Origin: Sulfuricaulis sp.
Lineage (GTDB): Bacteria; Pseudomonadota; Gammaproteobacteria; Acidiferrobacterales; Sulfurifustaceae
Reading direction: 5' to 3'
NCBI GenBank assembly: GCA_024654125.1
Contig: JANLIC010000044.1
Coordinates: forward strand, 1-34,257
Length of the DNA: 34,257 nucleotides
Under the pieces are notes generated by a model, which saw nothing but the letters and a program-made list of their open reading frames with translations, had not been told where the DNA came from and did not search any database. Both the position numbers and the translations under genes were made by a program. The first letter of the stretch is position 1. Every line of letters begins with the position of its first letter. Of this stretch, positions 7,640 to 16,205 are shown piece by piece.

Positions 7640-8173
7640 ATGTCGCGTATTGCTAATTATCCGGTGACTGTCCCGAGCGGCGTGCTGGTGGCGCTGGCCG
7701 GCGCCAAGGTCAGCGTGAAAGGCCCCAAGGGAAGCCTGGAACACGAGGCGCACCCCCTGGTGAAGGTGAGCCAAGAAGGGAGCCAGCTGAAATTCAAGCG
7801 CACGAATGATTCGACCCTGGCACGCGCTGTTTCCGGCACCACGCGTGCGCTGGTGAACAACATGGTCAACGGCGTGACCAAGGGTTTTGAGAAGAAACTT
7901 ACCATTATCGGCGTCGGTTACCGCGTCGCGGTGCAAGGCAAGAAACTGAACCTGACGCTCGGATACTCGCACCCGATCGTGTACGACATCCCCAACGGGA
8001 TCACGATCGATGCCCCGGACCAGACCAATCTCGTGGTCAAGGGCGCCGACAAACAACTGGTGGGCCAAGTGGCCGCCGAGATCCGCGCCTTCCGTTCGCC
8101 GGAGCCGTACAAGGGCAAGGGCGTGCGCTATCTCGACGAAGCGGTGGTGAAGAAGGAAGCCAAGAAGAAATGA
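7640..8173 (+). CDS. rplF: 50S ribosomal protein L6
   Basis: L6 lies near the sarcin-ricin loop and the factor-binding site. The 177-residue product has two related domains. The start is MSRIANYPVTVPSGVLVALA, the central region contains VNNMVNGVTKGFEKKLTIIG and GVGYRVAVQGKKLNLTLGYS, and the end has RSPEPYKGKGVRYLDEAVVK. Length equals E. coli L6. The 151-bp spacer to rplR contains an inverted-repeat-bounded insertion-like element. Confidence 0.98.
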   Translation: MSRIANYPVTVPSGVLVALAGAKVSVKGPKGSLEHEAHPLVKVSQEGSQLKFKRTNDSTLARAVSGTTRALVNNMVNGVTKGFEKKLTIIGVGYRVAVQGKKLNLTLGYSHPIVYDIPNGITIDAPDQTNLVVKGADKQLVGQVAAEIRAFRSPEPYKGKGVRYLDEAVVKKEAKKK

Positions 8174-8181
8174 TAAACGGC

Positions 8182-8285
8182 GTGGTTTGTCTTTATACTT
8201 CGTTGCGGCTTGTCTGCGCTGCTCACGTATCATCGTGTACGCTGCGCTGTTCGACGGTGCCGCGTCTCGTCTAAAGCCAAACCAC
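8182..8285. repeat. ~104-bp element with imperfect terminal inverted repeats (rplF-rplR)
   Basis: The ends GTGGTTTGTCTTTA (8182-8195) and TAAAGCCAAACCAC (8272-8285) are inverted repeats with 13 of 14 positions matching. The interior is GC-rich, with CACGTATCATCGTG-type local symmetry and repeated GCGCTG words, and has no ORF worth calling. The form resembles a small non-autonomous mobile element or REP-like unit. No clear target duplication is visible. It is transcribed within the spc operon. Confidence 0.65.
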
Positions 8286-8324
8286 TTGTTTTTTCACGGG
8301 CTTGGAGTTGAGTAAACGCATATT

Positions 8325-8681
8325 ATGAAAAAAGAGATCAATCCGCGTCAGCGCCGGGCGCTGCGCATCCGCCGCAAGATTGCCGGCCTGCAGGCCGAGC
8401 GGCTGTGCGTGCATCGCACGCCGCGTCATATTTATGCCCAGATCATCGACAAGACGGGCGAGAAGGTGCTGGCCGCCGCCTCCACGGTCGAGGCGGATGT
8501 GCGCGGCCAGATCAAGCACGGCGGCAACGTCGAGGCGGCGAAGTTGATCGGCAAACGCATCGCCGAGAAGGCCAAGACGGCGGGCATCACGCGCGTGGCA
8601 TTCGACCGCTCCGGGTTCAAGTACCACGGGCGCTTGAAGGCGCTGGCCGACGCCGCACGCGAAAACGGTTTAGAATTCTGA
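8325..8681 (+). CDS. rplR: 50S ribosomal protein L18
   Basis: L18 binds 5S rRNA with L5 in the central protuberance. The 118-residue product has a basic N-terminus ([20 protein letters not shown]), followed by [20 protein letters not shown] and a C-terminal [20 protein letters not shown]. Length matches E. coli L18 (117). The ribosome-binding site is poor, with AT-rich sequence before the ATG (GTAAACGCATATT). An inserted element lies about 40 bp upstream. rpsE begins 10 bp after the stop with a GTG codon. Confidence 0.97.
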   Translation: MKKEINPRQRRALRIRRKIAGLQAERLCVHRTPRHIYAQIIDKTGEKVLAAASTVEADVRGQIKHGGNVEAAKLIGKRIAEKAKTAGITRVAFDRSGFKYHGRLKALADAARENGLEF

Positions 8682-8691
8682 GGACTATACA

Positions 8692-9201
8692 GTGGCAGCT
8701 TTCAGCGAATCCGAAGCACGAAGCGACAATCTTCAGGAAAAACTCATCAGCGTCCGGCGCGTGGCCAAGGTCGTCAAGGGCGGGCGCATATTCGGCTTCT
8801 CCGCGTTAACCGTGGTCGGCGACGGCGCTGGTCGCATTGGCATCGGTCGCGGCAAGGCGCGCGAAGTCCCGGCGGCGGTCACCAAAGCCATGGAAAACGC
8901 GCGTCGCAACATGATGAAGGTCCAACTCAAGGGTCCGACCCTGCATCACGCGGTGGTCGTCGCACACGGCGCCTCCAAAGTCGTGATGAAGCCGGCCTCG
9001 GTGGGCACGGGCATCATCGCGGGCGGGGCCATGCGCGCCGTGTTCGAAGTCGTGGGCGTGCAGGACGTACTGGCCAAATGCCTCGGCTCGCGCAACCCGG
9101 TGAACATGGTTCGCGCCACCGTCAAGGGACTGCTTGCCATGCACAGCCCGGAATCGGTCGCCCGCAAGCGCGGTAAACGCGTCGAAGAAATACTGGGTTA
9201 A
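8692..9201 (+). CDS. rpsE: 30S ribosomal protein S5
   Basis: S5 contributes to decoding accuracy and the mRNA entry helicase with S3 and S4. The 169-residue product starts from GTG ([20 protein letters not shown]). It contains the double-stranded RNA-binding-like domain with [20 protein letters not shown] and the C-terminal domain with [16 protein letters not shown]. The GTG is chosen because the following sequence covers the whole S5 N-terminus and no upstream ATG is in frame. It is followed 10 bp later by rpmD. Confidence 0.97.
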   Translation: MAAFSESEARSDNLQEKLISVRRVAKVVKGGRIFGFSALTVVGDGAGRIGIGRGKAREVPAAVTKAMENARRNMMKVQLKGPTLHHAVVVAHGASKVVMKPASVGTGIIAGGAMRAVFEVVGVQDVLAKCLGSRNPVNMVRATVKGLLAMHSPESVARKRGKRVEEILG

Positions 9202-9211
9202 GAGGCGATCC

Positions 9212-9418
9212 ATGCCAGCAAATCCGAAATCTGGAAAGAAGTTGCGCGTGACGCTGCTCAAGAGCCCGTATGGCACCGGCAAGAGCCACATGGCCACCGT
9301 GCGCGGACTGGGTTTGCGCCGGCGGCATCATACGGTGGAGCTGGAAGACACCGCCGCCGTGCGCGGGATGATCAACAAGGTTGGTTATATGCTGAAGGTC
9401 GAGGGTGAGCCGGAGTAG
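9212..9418 (+). CDS. rpmD: 50S ribosomal protein L30
   Basis: L30 is a small peripheral 50S protein. The 68-residue product begins [20 protein letters not shown] and contains [20 protein letters not shown] and [19 protein letters not shown], matching the family. A longer open frame reaches upstream into rpsE but would only add unrelated residues. The start used is after AGAGGCGATCC, 10 bp past the rpsE stop. The N-terminal eight or so residues are a short addition relative to E. coli L30 (59 aa). Confidence 0.95.
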   Translation: MPANPKSGKKLRVTLLKSPYGTGKSHMATVRGLGLRRRHHTVELEDTAAVRGMINKVGYMLKVEGEPE

Positions 9419-9605
9419 TCACGAATGCACTTAACGTGCATTCGTGCCGGCGAACGCCCGCGCATGGGTGAGGCGGAGAATTCGCAAACGTCCGGTGGAC
9501 GTTTGCGCCGCTGAACGGCTGCAGCTGATATTGCTGCAGCCCTGGCTGCAAGCAGGCTGGGGTTGATCGAAGTTCCATTTGCAACGCCAGGGATGGCTGA
9601 TACGA
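9419..9605. repeat. Triple-hairpin spacer between rpmD and rplO
   Basis: Three perfect inverted repeats follow one another. CACGAATGCAC/GTGCATTCGTG lies at 9420-9446 (11-bp stem, 5-nt loop). CGCAAACGTCC/GGACGTTTGCG lies at 9483-9507 (11-bp stem, 3-nt loop). GGCTGCAGC/GCTGCAGCC lies at 9517-9541 (9-bp stem). None is followed by a T tract. In E. coli rpmD and rplO are nearly adjacent, so this roughly 200-bp spacer is an addition, probably a repeat element or a structured RNA region. Confidence 0.75.
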
Positions 9606-9633
9606 GCGCATGACAATGGCAAGAGAGAATATG

Positions 9634-10074
9634 ATGCAACTGAATACGATGAAACCGGGCCGCGGCGCCAAAACCTCGCCCAAGCGTCTCGGACGCGGTG
9701 GCGGTTCGGGCCTCGGCAAGACCTGCGGCAAGGGGCACAAAGGCCAGACGGCGCGCGCCGGTGGATATCACAAGGTCGGATTCGAAGGCGGCCAGATGCC
9801 GATCCAGCGGCGCCTGCCCAAGCGCGGTTTCCGTTCGGCCATGAAGGTGGCCGGGCTAACGGCGGAAGTTCGCTTGCAGGAACTGGCGAAAGTCGAGGAC
9901 GCTGTTATCGATCTGGCGGCGCTCAAGAAGGCGAATATTGTTTCGCCGCAGGCGGAGCAGGCCAAGGTCTATCTGTCGGGCACGCTGGAGAAGCCGGTGT
10001 CGCTACGCGGACTCCGTATGACCCAAGGTGCGCGTGAGGCCGTGATCAAGGCCGGCGGGAAGATTGAGGACTGA
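9634..10074 (+). CDS. rplO: 50S ribosomal protein L15
   Basis: L15 is an assembly protein that bridges several 23S domains. The N-terminus [20 protein letters not shown], the glycine-rich [20 protein letters not shown] and the [18 protein letters not shown] segment define it. I use the ATG at 9634, giving 146 residues. It aligns with the E. coli start (MRLNTLSP) and has AGAGAG 6 bp upstream. ATG codons at 9610, 9616 and 9631 are in frame but less likely. The C-terminus ([15 protein letters not shown]) is normal. secY follows. Confidence 0.95.
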   Translation: MQLNTMKPGRGAKTSPKRLGRGGGSGLGKTCGKGHKGQTARAGGYHKVGFEGGQMPIQRRLPKRGFRSAMKVAGLTAEVRLQELAKVEDAVIDLAALKKANIVSPQAEQAKVYLSGTLEKPVSLRGLRMTQGAREAVIKAGGKIED

Positions 10075-10077
10075 ATA

Positions 10078-10113
10078 ATGAGCTCTGCTTCGCTCGTCTC
10101 ATCATATGAGTAG
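10078..10113 (+). CDS. Possible 11-codon leader peptide overlapping the secY start
   Basis: ATG at 10078 opens an 11-residue frame, [11 protein letters not shown], that ends with TAG at 10111-10113. It overlaps the secY ATG (10106) in another frame. GAGG about 8 bp upstream could serve as its ribosome-binding site, while secY itself has no evident one. If translated, ribosomes ending here could reinitiate at secY. It may equally be chance. Confidence 0.25.
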   Translation: MSSASLVSSYE

Positions 10114-11452
10114 TCCGGCGGGAAGCTTCGGTGGAATCGCGGGCCTGGGCAAGCTCACGGATCTGCGTCAGCGAATCTTCTTCGTCCTCGGGGCATTGAT
10201 TATTTACCGCATCGGGACCTACATCCCGGTGCCGGGGATCAACCCCGTGGCCCTGGCCAAGATGTTCGAGGGCACCCAGAGTTCTATCGTCGGATTATTC
10301 AACATGTTTTCCGGCGGTGCCTTGGAGCGGTTTTCGCTGTTCGCACTCGGGATCATGCCGTACATCTCATCGTCGATCATCATGCAGCTGATGTCGTCGA
10401 CGATACCGGCGCTGGAACAGCTGAAGAAAGAGGGCGAAAGCGGGCGGCGCAAGATCACGCAGTACACCCGGTATGGCACGGTGGTGCTGGCGACGTTTCA
10501 GGCTATCGGCATCGCCATCGCCCTGGAGAGCCAGACTTCGGCGGGCATGCCGGTGGTAATAGCGCCGGGTTTCGGATTCAAGCTGATCACAGTGATTTCG
10601 CTGGTGACTGGGACCATGTTTCTGATGTGGCTCGGTGAGCAGATTACCGAGCGCGGGATTGGCAATGGCATTTCAATCCTGATTTTCGCCGGCATCGTGG
10701 CGGGATTGCCCGGAGCCATCGCGCATACGCTGGAACTGGCGAGCCGTGGCACGTTCAATCCGCTATTCGTGCTGTCGCTGTTTGCCATTGCGCTTCTGGT
10801 GACGGCGTTCGTGGTGTTCGTGGAGCGCGGTCAGCGGCGCATCACCGTGAATTACGCCAAGCGCCAGCAGGGACGCCGGATGATGGCGGGTCAGACCAGC
10901 CATCTGCCGCTCAAGGTCAACATGGCGGGCGTGATTCCACCGATCTTCGCCTCGAGCATTATCCTGCTCCCGGCCACGGTCGTGAGCTGGTTCGGTCAGG
11001 CGGAGGGCATGGAATGGCTGCGCAACATCGCCACAACCCTGTCGCCCGGCCAGCCGATATATGTGATTTTGTACGCTTCGGCGATTGTGTTTTTCTGTTT
11101 CTTTTACACCGCCCTGGTGTTCAATCCCAAGGAGACGGCGGAGAACCTGAAGAAGTCCGGGGCATTCATCCCGGGCATACGTCCGGGTGACCAGACGGCG
11201 AGTTATATCGATGGGGTGATGTCGCGGCTGACTCTGGCGGGTGCTGTGTACGTGACACTGGTATGCCTGCTCCCGGAGTTCATGATCGTTAAGTGGAACG
11301 TACCGTTTTATTTCGGGGGCACCTCGTTGCTGATCGTGGTGGTAGTGTGCATGGATTTCATGGCCCAGGTGCAGGCCCGGCTGATGTCGCACCAGTATGA
11401 GAGCCTGCTGAAGAAAGCGAATCTGACCGGAGGGATGGGTATCCCGCGTTAG
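10106..11452 (+). CDS. secY: Protein translocase subunit SecY
   Basis: SecY is the central channel of the SecYEG translocon in the inner membrane. The 448-residue product has about ten hydrophobic segments. Conserved features are [18 protein letters not shown] in the first loop region, [20 protein letters not shown] in TM2/TM3, [20 protein letters not shown] in the cytoplasmic C4 loop, and [15 protein letters not shown] in C5. Length matches E. coli SecY (443). It lies in its standard place between rplO and rpmJ. The ATG start lacks a clear Shine-Dalgarno sequence, but alternatives are not better. Confidence 0.97.
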   Translation: MSSPAGSFGGIAGLGKLTDLRQRIFFVLGALIIYRIGTYIPVPGINPVALAKMFEGTQSSIVGLFNMFSGGALERFSLFALGIMPYISSSIIMQLMSSTIPALEQLKKEGESGRRKITQYTRYGTVVLATFQAIGIAIALESQTSAGMPVVIAPGFGFKLITVISLVTGTMFLMWLGEQITERGIGNGISILIFAGIVAGLPGAIAHTLELASRGTFNPLFVLSLFAIALLVTAFVVFVERGQRRITVNYAKRQQGRRMMAGQTSHLPLKVNMAGVIPPIFASSIILLPATVVSWFGQAEGMEWLRNIATTLSPGQPIYVILYASAIVFFCFFYTALVFNPKETAENLKKSGAFIPGIRPGDQTASYIDGVMSRLTLAGAVYVTLVCLLPEFMIVKWNVPFYFGGTSLLIVVVVCMDFMAQVQARLMSHQYESLLKKANLTGGMGIPR

Positions 11453-11483
11453 CAGGCGTTTCGGCTGAATCAGGAGAAAAGCG

Positions 11484-11597
11484 ATGAAAGTAAGGGCGTC
11501 CGTCAAGAAAATGTGCCGTAACTGCAAGATTGTGCGGCGCAAACGCGTGGTGCGCGTGATTTGTTCCGATCCGACCCACAAGCAGCGGCAGGGCTAG
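11484..11597 (+). CDS. rpmJ: 50S ribosomal protein L36 (zinc-binding type)
   Basis: This 37-residue protein reads [20 protein letters not shown] and then [16 protein letters not shown]. Zinc ligands Cys11, Cys14, Cys27 and His32 are all present, so it is the zinc-binding form of L36. L36 helps organise 23S rRNA near the L7/L12 stalk base. AGGAG lies 7 bp before the ATG. It closes the spc operon after secY, as in E. coli. Confidence 0.95.
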   Translation: MKVRASVKKMCRNCKIVRRKRVVRVICSDPTHKQRQG

Positions 11598-11686
11598 AAA
11601 TCCTGCGAAATGGTTGATTTTTCCTCGATAAATCAGTAACCTTGCGCGTTTTCGCGCAGGGGCAGTTGGCAGGAGACAGGCTCAAG
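11598..11686 (+). promoter_or_regulatory. Leader of the alpha operon (rpmJ-rpsM spacer)
   Basis: The 89-bp spacer contains a hairpin CCTTGCGCG-TTTT-CGCGCAGG (11640-11660, one bulge) without a T tract, followed by GGCAGTTGGCAGGAGACAGG before rpsM. In E. coli this position carries the pseudoknot bound by S4 to repress the alpha operon. The pairing here is compatible with such a structure, but I did not fold it. A weak promoter candidate (TTGATT, 17 bp, TAACCT) also lies at 11614-11642. Confidence 0.4.
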
Positions 11687-12067
11687 ATGGCCCGAATTGC
11701 AGGCATTAATTTACCGAACCAGAAACATATCTGGATCGCGTTGACGTCGATTTTCGGCATCGGGCACACCCGCGCGCGCGGTATATGCACCGCTTCGGGC
11801 GTGTCGACGTCCACCAGGGTCAAGGACCTGACCGACGCGGAGGTGGACAAAATCCGTCTCGAGGTCGCCAAGGTCACGGTCGAAGGCGATCTACGACGCA
11901 CAGTATCCATGAGCGTCAAGCGCCTCATGGACCTCGGTACCTACCGCGGCATGCGCCATCGCCGGGGATTGCCGGTGCGCGGACAGCGCACCCGCACCAA
12001 TGCCCGCACCCGCAAGGGACCGCGCAAGAGCGTCATCCGCGGCACGGGTAAGCCGACCACCGAATAA
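11687..12067 (+). CDS. rpsM: 30S ribosomal protein S13
   Basis: S13 is a head protein that contacts S19, the P-site tRNA and L5. The product (126 residues) starts [20 protein letters not shown] and contains [20 protein letters not shown] and [20 protein letters not shown]. An earlier in-frame TTG would add 15 residues without homology, so the ATG preceded by AGGAGACAGG is used. The tail (GTGKPTTE) is a few residues longer than in E. coli. It is the first gene of the alpha operon. Confidence 0.97.
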   Translation: MARIAGINLPNQKHIWIALTSIFGIGHTRARGICTASGVSTSTRVKDLTDAEVDKIRLEVAKVTVEGDLRRTVSMSVKRLMDLGTYRGMRHRRGLPVRGQRTRTNARTRKGPRKSVIRGTGKPTTE

Positions 12068-12083
12068 TTCCGGAAATTGAACC

Positions 12084-12503
12084 ATGGCCAATAGTCAAAC
12101 TGCCGCACCTGAAGCCGCCGCCACGCCGGCCAAGGCCAAGAAACGCGTCAAGAAAAGTGTGTCCGAGGGTATCGCCCATATCCACGCTTCCTTCAACAAC
12201 ACCATCATTTCCATCACCGATCGCCAGGGCAACGTGCTGTCGTGGTCAACGTGCGGCAACTCCGGCTTCAAGGGTTCGCGCAAGAGCACGCCATTCGCCG
12301 CCCAGGTATCGGCCGACAAGGCGGGTCGCGCGGCCCAGGAATACGGAGTGCGTTCGATTGAGGTAAGGGTGAAGGGTCCGGGCCCGGGACGTGAGTCCGC
12401 GGTGCGTGCGCTGCACGCGCTCGGCTTCGAGATCGCCAATATTATTGACGTGACGCCGATGCCCCACAACGGGTGCCGTCCGGCCAAACGGCGGCGTGTG
12501 TAA
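12084..12503 (+). CDS. rpsK: 30S ribosomal protein S11
   Basis: S11 lines the platform at the mRNA exit. The 139-residue product has an Ala/Lys-rich N-terminus (residues 1-25), about ten residues longer than in E. coli. The conserved core follows: [20 protein letters not shown], then [20 protein letters not shown], and a C-terminus [19 protein letters not shown]. The Asn-Gly pair before CRPAKRRR is the site of isoaspartate formation in E. coli S11. It is 16 bp after rpsM and 23 bp before rpsD. Confidence 0.97.
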   Translation: MANSQTAAPEAAATPAKAKKRVKKSVSEGIAHIHASFNNTIISITDRQGNVLSWSTCGNSGFKGSRKSTPFAAQVSADKAGRAAQEYGVRSIEVRVKGPGPGRESAVRALHALGFEIANIIDVTPMPHNGCRPAKRRRV

Positions 12504-12526
12504 ATTCATAACGGAGAATTCAACCA

Positions 12527-13153
12527 GTGGCACGTTACAACGATTCCAAATGCCGTCTCTGCCGGCGCGAAGGCGGCAAGCTGTTCCTCAAGGGCGAGAA
12601 ATGCTTCACCGAGAAATGTCCGGTGGAGAAACGCCCCTATGCCCCCGGCCAACACGGCCAGCGTAGGAGTCGCCTGTCTGACTACGGCAAACAATTGCGC
12701 GAGAAGCAGAAGCTGCGCCGCATCTATGGGATTCTCGAACGTCAGTTTGAGAATTATTACAAGGAAGCCGCGCGCCACAAGGGATCGACCGGCGATGATC
12801 TGCTGAAATTGCTCGAATCCCGCCTGGATAACGTGGCCTTCCGCATGGGGTTCGGTGTATCACGATCCGAGGCCAGGCAGCTGGTGCGGCACAACGCCGT
12901 GCGCGTAAACGGCCGGCGCGTCAATATACCGTCATACCAAGTGCGACCGAACGATTTCATCGAAATCTCCACAGCGGCACAGGAACAATTGCGCATCAAA
13001 GCCGCGCTCGAGGCCGCCGGTCAGCGCGGGATTCCGGAGTGGCTGGACGTGGACGTAAAGGCCATGAAGGGAACATTCAAGAACGTGCCGGAACGCAGCG
13101 ACTTGCCGTCGGACATCAACGAAAGTCTCGTCGTGGCGCTTTATTCGAAGTAA
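12527..13153 (+). CDS. rpsD: 30S ribosomal protein S4, four-cysteine zinc form
   Basis: S4 is a primary 16S rRNA binder and, in E. coli, the repressor of the alpha operon. The 208-residue product starts from GTG and reads [20 protein letters not shown]. Cys9, Cys12, Cys26 and Cys31 are spaced exactly as in the zinc finger of Thermus S4, whereas E. coli S4 lacks three of these. The S4 RNA-binding domain follows ([20 protein letters not shown] near residues 100-119), and the C-terminus ends SLVVALYSK. Its presence with zinc-type L36 suggests the zinc-replete ribosomal set. Confidence 0.97.
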   Translation: MARYNDSKCRLCRREGGKLFLKGEKCFTEKCPVEKRPYAPGQHGQRRSRLSDYGKQLREKQKLRRIYGILERQFENYYKEAARHKGSTGDDLLKLLESRLDNVAFRMGFGVSRSEARQLVRHNAVRVNGRRVNIPSYQVRPNDFIEISTAAQEQLRIKAALEAAGQRGIPEWLDVDVKAMKGTFKNVPERSDLPSDINESLVVALYSK

Positions 13154-13183
13154 CGTAATCCGTATCTTAACGAGGACGCTCTC

Positions 13184-14197
13184 ATGCTGAGTTCTGCAAC
13201 TGAATTCCTGAAGCCGCGTCTGGTGGACGTGCAAACGCTTTCACCTACGCACGCAAAAATCACGCTCGAGCCGCTCGAACGCGGTTTCGGCTACACGCTT
13301 GGCAATGCGTTACGGCGCATACTGCTTTCCTCCATGCCGGGGAGTGCCATCACCGAGGTGAAGATCGAAGGGGTACTTCACGAATACTCCACCATCGAAG
13401 GCGTGCAGGAAGACGTCATTGAAATCCTGCTCAACCTCAAGACAGTCGCGCTGCGCATGCACGGCCGCGAGGAAGTCACTTTAACGCTCGCCAAGAAGGG
13501 GCCCGGAATCGTCACGGCCGGCGACATCCAGCTGGAACACGATGTCGAAGTGGTGGATCCGAAGCACGTGATCGCCTCCCTGACCAAGGACGGGACGCTG
13601 AATATGGAGCTCAAGGTCAACCGCGGTCGCGGCTACCAGCCGGTCACGGTGCGCAGTGCCACGGCCGAGTCCCGTACCATCGGTGTCATGCAGCTCGATG
13701 CGTCTTACAGCCCGATCCACCGGGTGGCCTACACGGTCGAGAATGCACGCGTGGAACAGCGGACCGACCTCGACAAGCTGATTCTCGACATTGAGACCAA
13801 CGGCGCCATCAACCCGGAAGAGGCGGTGCGACGCGCGGCCAATATCCTGCAGGACCAGATTTCCATTTTTGTCGATTTGAAGAGCCCCGAAACCAAGGTC
13901 GAGGAAAGGCGCGAACCGGAGATGGATCCGCTGCTGCTGCGTCCGGTGGACGATCTCGAACTCACCGTGCGCTCCGCTAATTGTCTCAAGGCCGAGAATA
14001 TTTTTTACATCGGTGACCTGATCCAGCGGTCCGAATTCGAATTGCTCAAGACTCCCAATCTCGGCAAGAAATCACTCACCGAGATCAAGGACGTCCTGGC
14101 CCAGCACGGCCTGTCGCTCGGCATGAAACTCGAAAACTGGCCGCCGGCGTCTCTTAAGGACAGGGAAAAAACCCCGGAGATGGGTTCCGCCACCTGA
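13184..14197 (+). CDS. rpoA: RNA polymerase subunit alpha
   Basis: Alpha dimerises to start polymerase assembly; its C-terminal domain contacts UP elements and activators. The N-terminal domain (residues 1 to about 235) includes [20 protein letters not shown] and [20 protein letters not shown]. The C-terminal domain (about 250-325) includes [20 protein letters not shown], with the arginine equivalent to E. coli Arg265, and [20 protein letters not shown]. Length is 337 against 329 in E. coli. It is placed between rpsD and rplQ, the usual alpha-operon order. Confidence 0.98.
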   Translation: MLSSATEFLKPRLVDVQTLSPTHAKITLEPLERGFGYTLGNALRRILLSSMPGSAITEVKIEGVLHEYSTIEGVQEDVIEILLNLKTVALRMHGREEVTLTLAKKGPGIVTAGDIQLEHDVEVVDPKHVIASLTKDGTLNMELKVNRGRGYQPVTVRSATAESRTIGVMQLDASYSPIHRVAYTVENARVEQRTDLDKLILDIETNGAINPEEAVRRAANILQDQISIFVDLKSPETKVEERREPEMDPLLLRPVDDLELTVRSANCLKAENIFYIGDLIQRSEFELLKTPNLGKKSLTEIKDVLAQHGLSLGMKLENWPPASLKDREKTPEMGSAT

Positions 14198-14216
14198 TAA
14201 GCATCAAAGGTTAAAC

Positions 14217-14741
14217 ATGCGTCACCAGAAAAGCGGCCGTAAACTCAACCGCACCAGCAGCCATCGTGCCGCCATGTTCCGCAACATGGCGGTATCTTTA
14301 CTGCGCCACGAGCAGTTGGTGACCACTTTACCTAAGGCCAAAGAGCTGCGGCGTGTCGCCGAGCCGCTCATCACGCTGGGCAAGACGGCCTCGCTCGCCA
14401 ACCGGCGCCTGGCCTATTCCCGTCTGCGCGACCGCGACATGGTGGGCAAGTTGTTCGATGACATCGGCGTGCGCTTCAAGGATCGTCCCGGTGGCTACCT
14501 GCGCATCCTTAAGACCGGTTACCGGCGTGGCGATGCGGCACCCATGGCGCTGGTGCAGCTGACTGAACTGCGCGCCGCCGAGGCAGCCGACGCGGAACCG
14601 GCCGCCGAGGCCGTCGCTGCACCGGAAGGTGAGGCGAAGGAGACCAAGGGCAAGGGTGCCAAGGCGTCCAAGGGAAAGGCCAAGGCCAGGAAAAACGCGC
14701 CCAAGAAGAAAGCCTCGAAGGCCAAGTCGAAAACCAAATAA
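14217..14741 (+). CDS. rplQ: 50S ribosomal protein L17 with long Ala/Lys-rich tail
   Basis: L17 lies at the outer face of the 50S subunit near the tunnel exit. The core (residues 1 to about 120) starts [20 protein letters not shown] and contains [16 protein letters not shown]. After that the 174-residue product has about 50 residues absent from E. coli L17 (127 aa): an acidic Ala/Glu stretch, then a Lys/Ala-rich repeat-like end ([20 protein letters not shown]). Such tails are variable and probably disordered. It is the last gene of the alpha operon and is followed by an intrinsic terminator. Confidence 0.97.
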   Translation: MRHQKSGRKLNRTSSHRAAMFRNMAVSLLRHEQLVTTLPKAKELRRVAEPLITLGKTASLANRRLAYSRLRDRDMVGKLFDDIGVRFKDRPGGYLRILKTGYRRGDAAPMALVQLTELRAAEAADAEPAAEAVAAPEGEAKETKGKGAKASKGKAKARKNAPKKKASKAKSKTK

Positions 14742-14772
14742 TCCGACTGGTTCACAATGTTGGATTGCAAAT

Positions 14773-14804
14773 AAAAGCCGGAAATTTCCTGGCTTTTTTA
14801 TTTT
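14773..14804 (+). terminator. Intrinsic terminator of the alpha operon
   Basis: AAAAGCC at 14773-14779 pairs with GGCTTTT at 14791-14797, with GGA/TCC extending the stem, one bulged T and loop AATT. A T-rich tract (TTTTTTATTTT) follows. It lies about 30 bp after the rplQ stop. Its leading A run also gives some symmetry, but only plus-strand genes end here. Confidence 0.8.
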
Positions 14805-14971
14805 GTTCCCCGCCCTGCGGGTTACGCCTATTATCGCCGATCCCGCCCAGCATATAACTGACTAATTTTAAAGCTAAAACCGGTCAAACGTATTGGGGTG
14901 CGGACTGCACTATATGTAAAAAGAGATAATGGATTGAGGAGTATCGCTCTCACCCCGAGAAAACCCGTCCC

Positions 14972-16204
14972 ATGGCCATTAGTAAAAAGAAGATCAGCAC
15001 CCTGGATCTCAAGCCAGGCATGTACGTCACGCAGCTGGATCGTCCGTGGCGCGAGGCCGACGTGCTGTTCCAGGGTTTTTACGTCAACTCCCTGGAGCAG
15101 ATCGAAGAGCTGCGGAATAAATATCGGTATGTCTATGTCGATATCTGGCGCGACAGCGCGCCGGACAGACCCAAACAAGACATCAAGGAAGACGCACTGG
15201 ATGAAGAGTTCAGAAACCTCTGCGGCCATTCCAAGCGAAATAATGTATACAAGGATTCGACGAGCGTTGATAAAGAGTTTGTCGTCGCCCAAGAGAAATA
15301 CAAGCGGGCCATGGAGACCGTGACCGAAATGATGCGGGACCTGCAGGCGGGGCGCACGCTCAAGCTGGTCATGATCAACAACGTCGTGACCGATCTGATG
15401 GAAAGTATCCTACGCAACCCGGATGCGTTTTCATGGCTGATGTACCTGAAGAACAAAGATGACTATTCCTACACCCATTCCGTCGACTCCTGCGCCCTCG
15501 CCATCACGTTCGGACGGCACCTTGGCTTGCCGCGCGAAAGCCTGATAAGCATAGGTACCGGCGCCCTGCTGTCTGACGTGGGCAAGGTGAAACTTCCCGA
15601 GGGGCTGCTGAACAAGCCCGGACGGCTGTCACCGGATGAATTCCAGGTCATGAAAAAGCATGTCGACTTTGGTGTCGATATCGTCATGAAAATTAAGGAT
15701 AGCAGCATGGAACTGATTAGTATGGTCAGGACCCACCATGAGCGATTCGATGGTAGCGGTTATCCGCTGGGAATCCGTGGCTCGGACATTCCCCTGTTCG
15801 GTCGCATCGCCGGCATTCTCGATTGTTATGACGCCATTACCAGCGATCGTTCCTACCAAAAGGCAATTTCTCCGCACCAGGCGCTGCGGGTCCTGTATAA
15901 CATGCGCGACAAGGCTTTTCAGGAAACACTGGTCGAACTGTTCATCCAGTGTCTTGGCGTGTATCCGACCGGTAGCCTGGTGGAAATGGTTAGCGGCGAG
16001 GTGGGAATTGTCATCGAGCAGAATCGTGCACGGCGATTGCGTCCGAAGATCATGTTGATCCTAAACCATCACAAGGTACCCCTGAAAAGTTACGAAACGC
16101 TTGATCTTGACCGGGAAACGGCGGGAAAAAGTCTCGAACTTGCCAAGGTATTAGAGCCCGGCACCTATGGAATCGATCCAAAAGAATACTATCTCAGGGC
16201 CTGA
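14972..16204 (+). CDS. DUF3391/HD-GYP domain protein with a degenerate HD dyad
   Basis: HD-GYP proteins hydrolyse cyclic-di-GMP through a metal centre. The 410-residue product has an N-terminal DUF3391-type region (about residues 5-130, DLKPGMYVTQLDRPWREADV). The HD-GYP domain spans about residues 160-330: His169 in YTHSVDS, HHERFDGSGYP starting at residue 255, and the later LDCYDAITSDR. The dyad that is normally HD in LLHDIGK reads LLSDVGK (Ser201-Asp202), so one metal-ligating histidine is missing. Activity may be lost or altered; a sensor role is possible. It is cytoplasmic, with no membrane segment or receiver domain, and an EAL remnant follows. Confidence 0.88.
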   Translation: MAISKKKISTLDLKPGMYVTQLDRPWREADVLFQGFYVNSLEQIEELRNKYRYVYVDIWRDSAPDRPKQDIKEDALDEEFRNLCGHSKRNNVYKDSTSVDKEFVVAQEKYKRAMETVTEMMRDLQAGRTLKLVMINNVVTDLMESILRNPDAFSWLMYLKNKDDYSYTHSVDSCALAITFGRHLGLPRESLISIGTGALLSDVGKVKLPEGLLNKPGRLSPDEFQVMKKHVDFGVDIVMKIKDSSMELISMVRTHHERFDGSGYPLGIRGSDIPLFGRIAGILDCYDAITSDRSYQKAISPHQALRVLYNMRDKAFQETLVELFIQCLGVYPTGSLVEMVSGEVGIVIEQNRARRLRPKIMLILNHHKVPLKSYETLDLDRETAGKSLELAKVLEPGTYGIDPKEYYLRA

Positions 16205-16205
16205 T

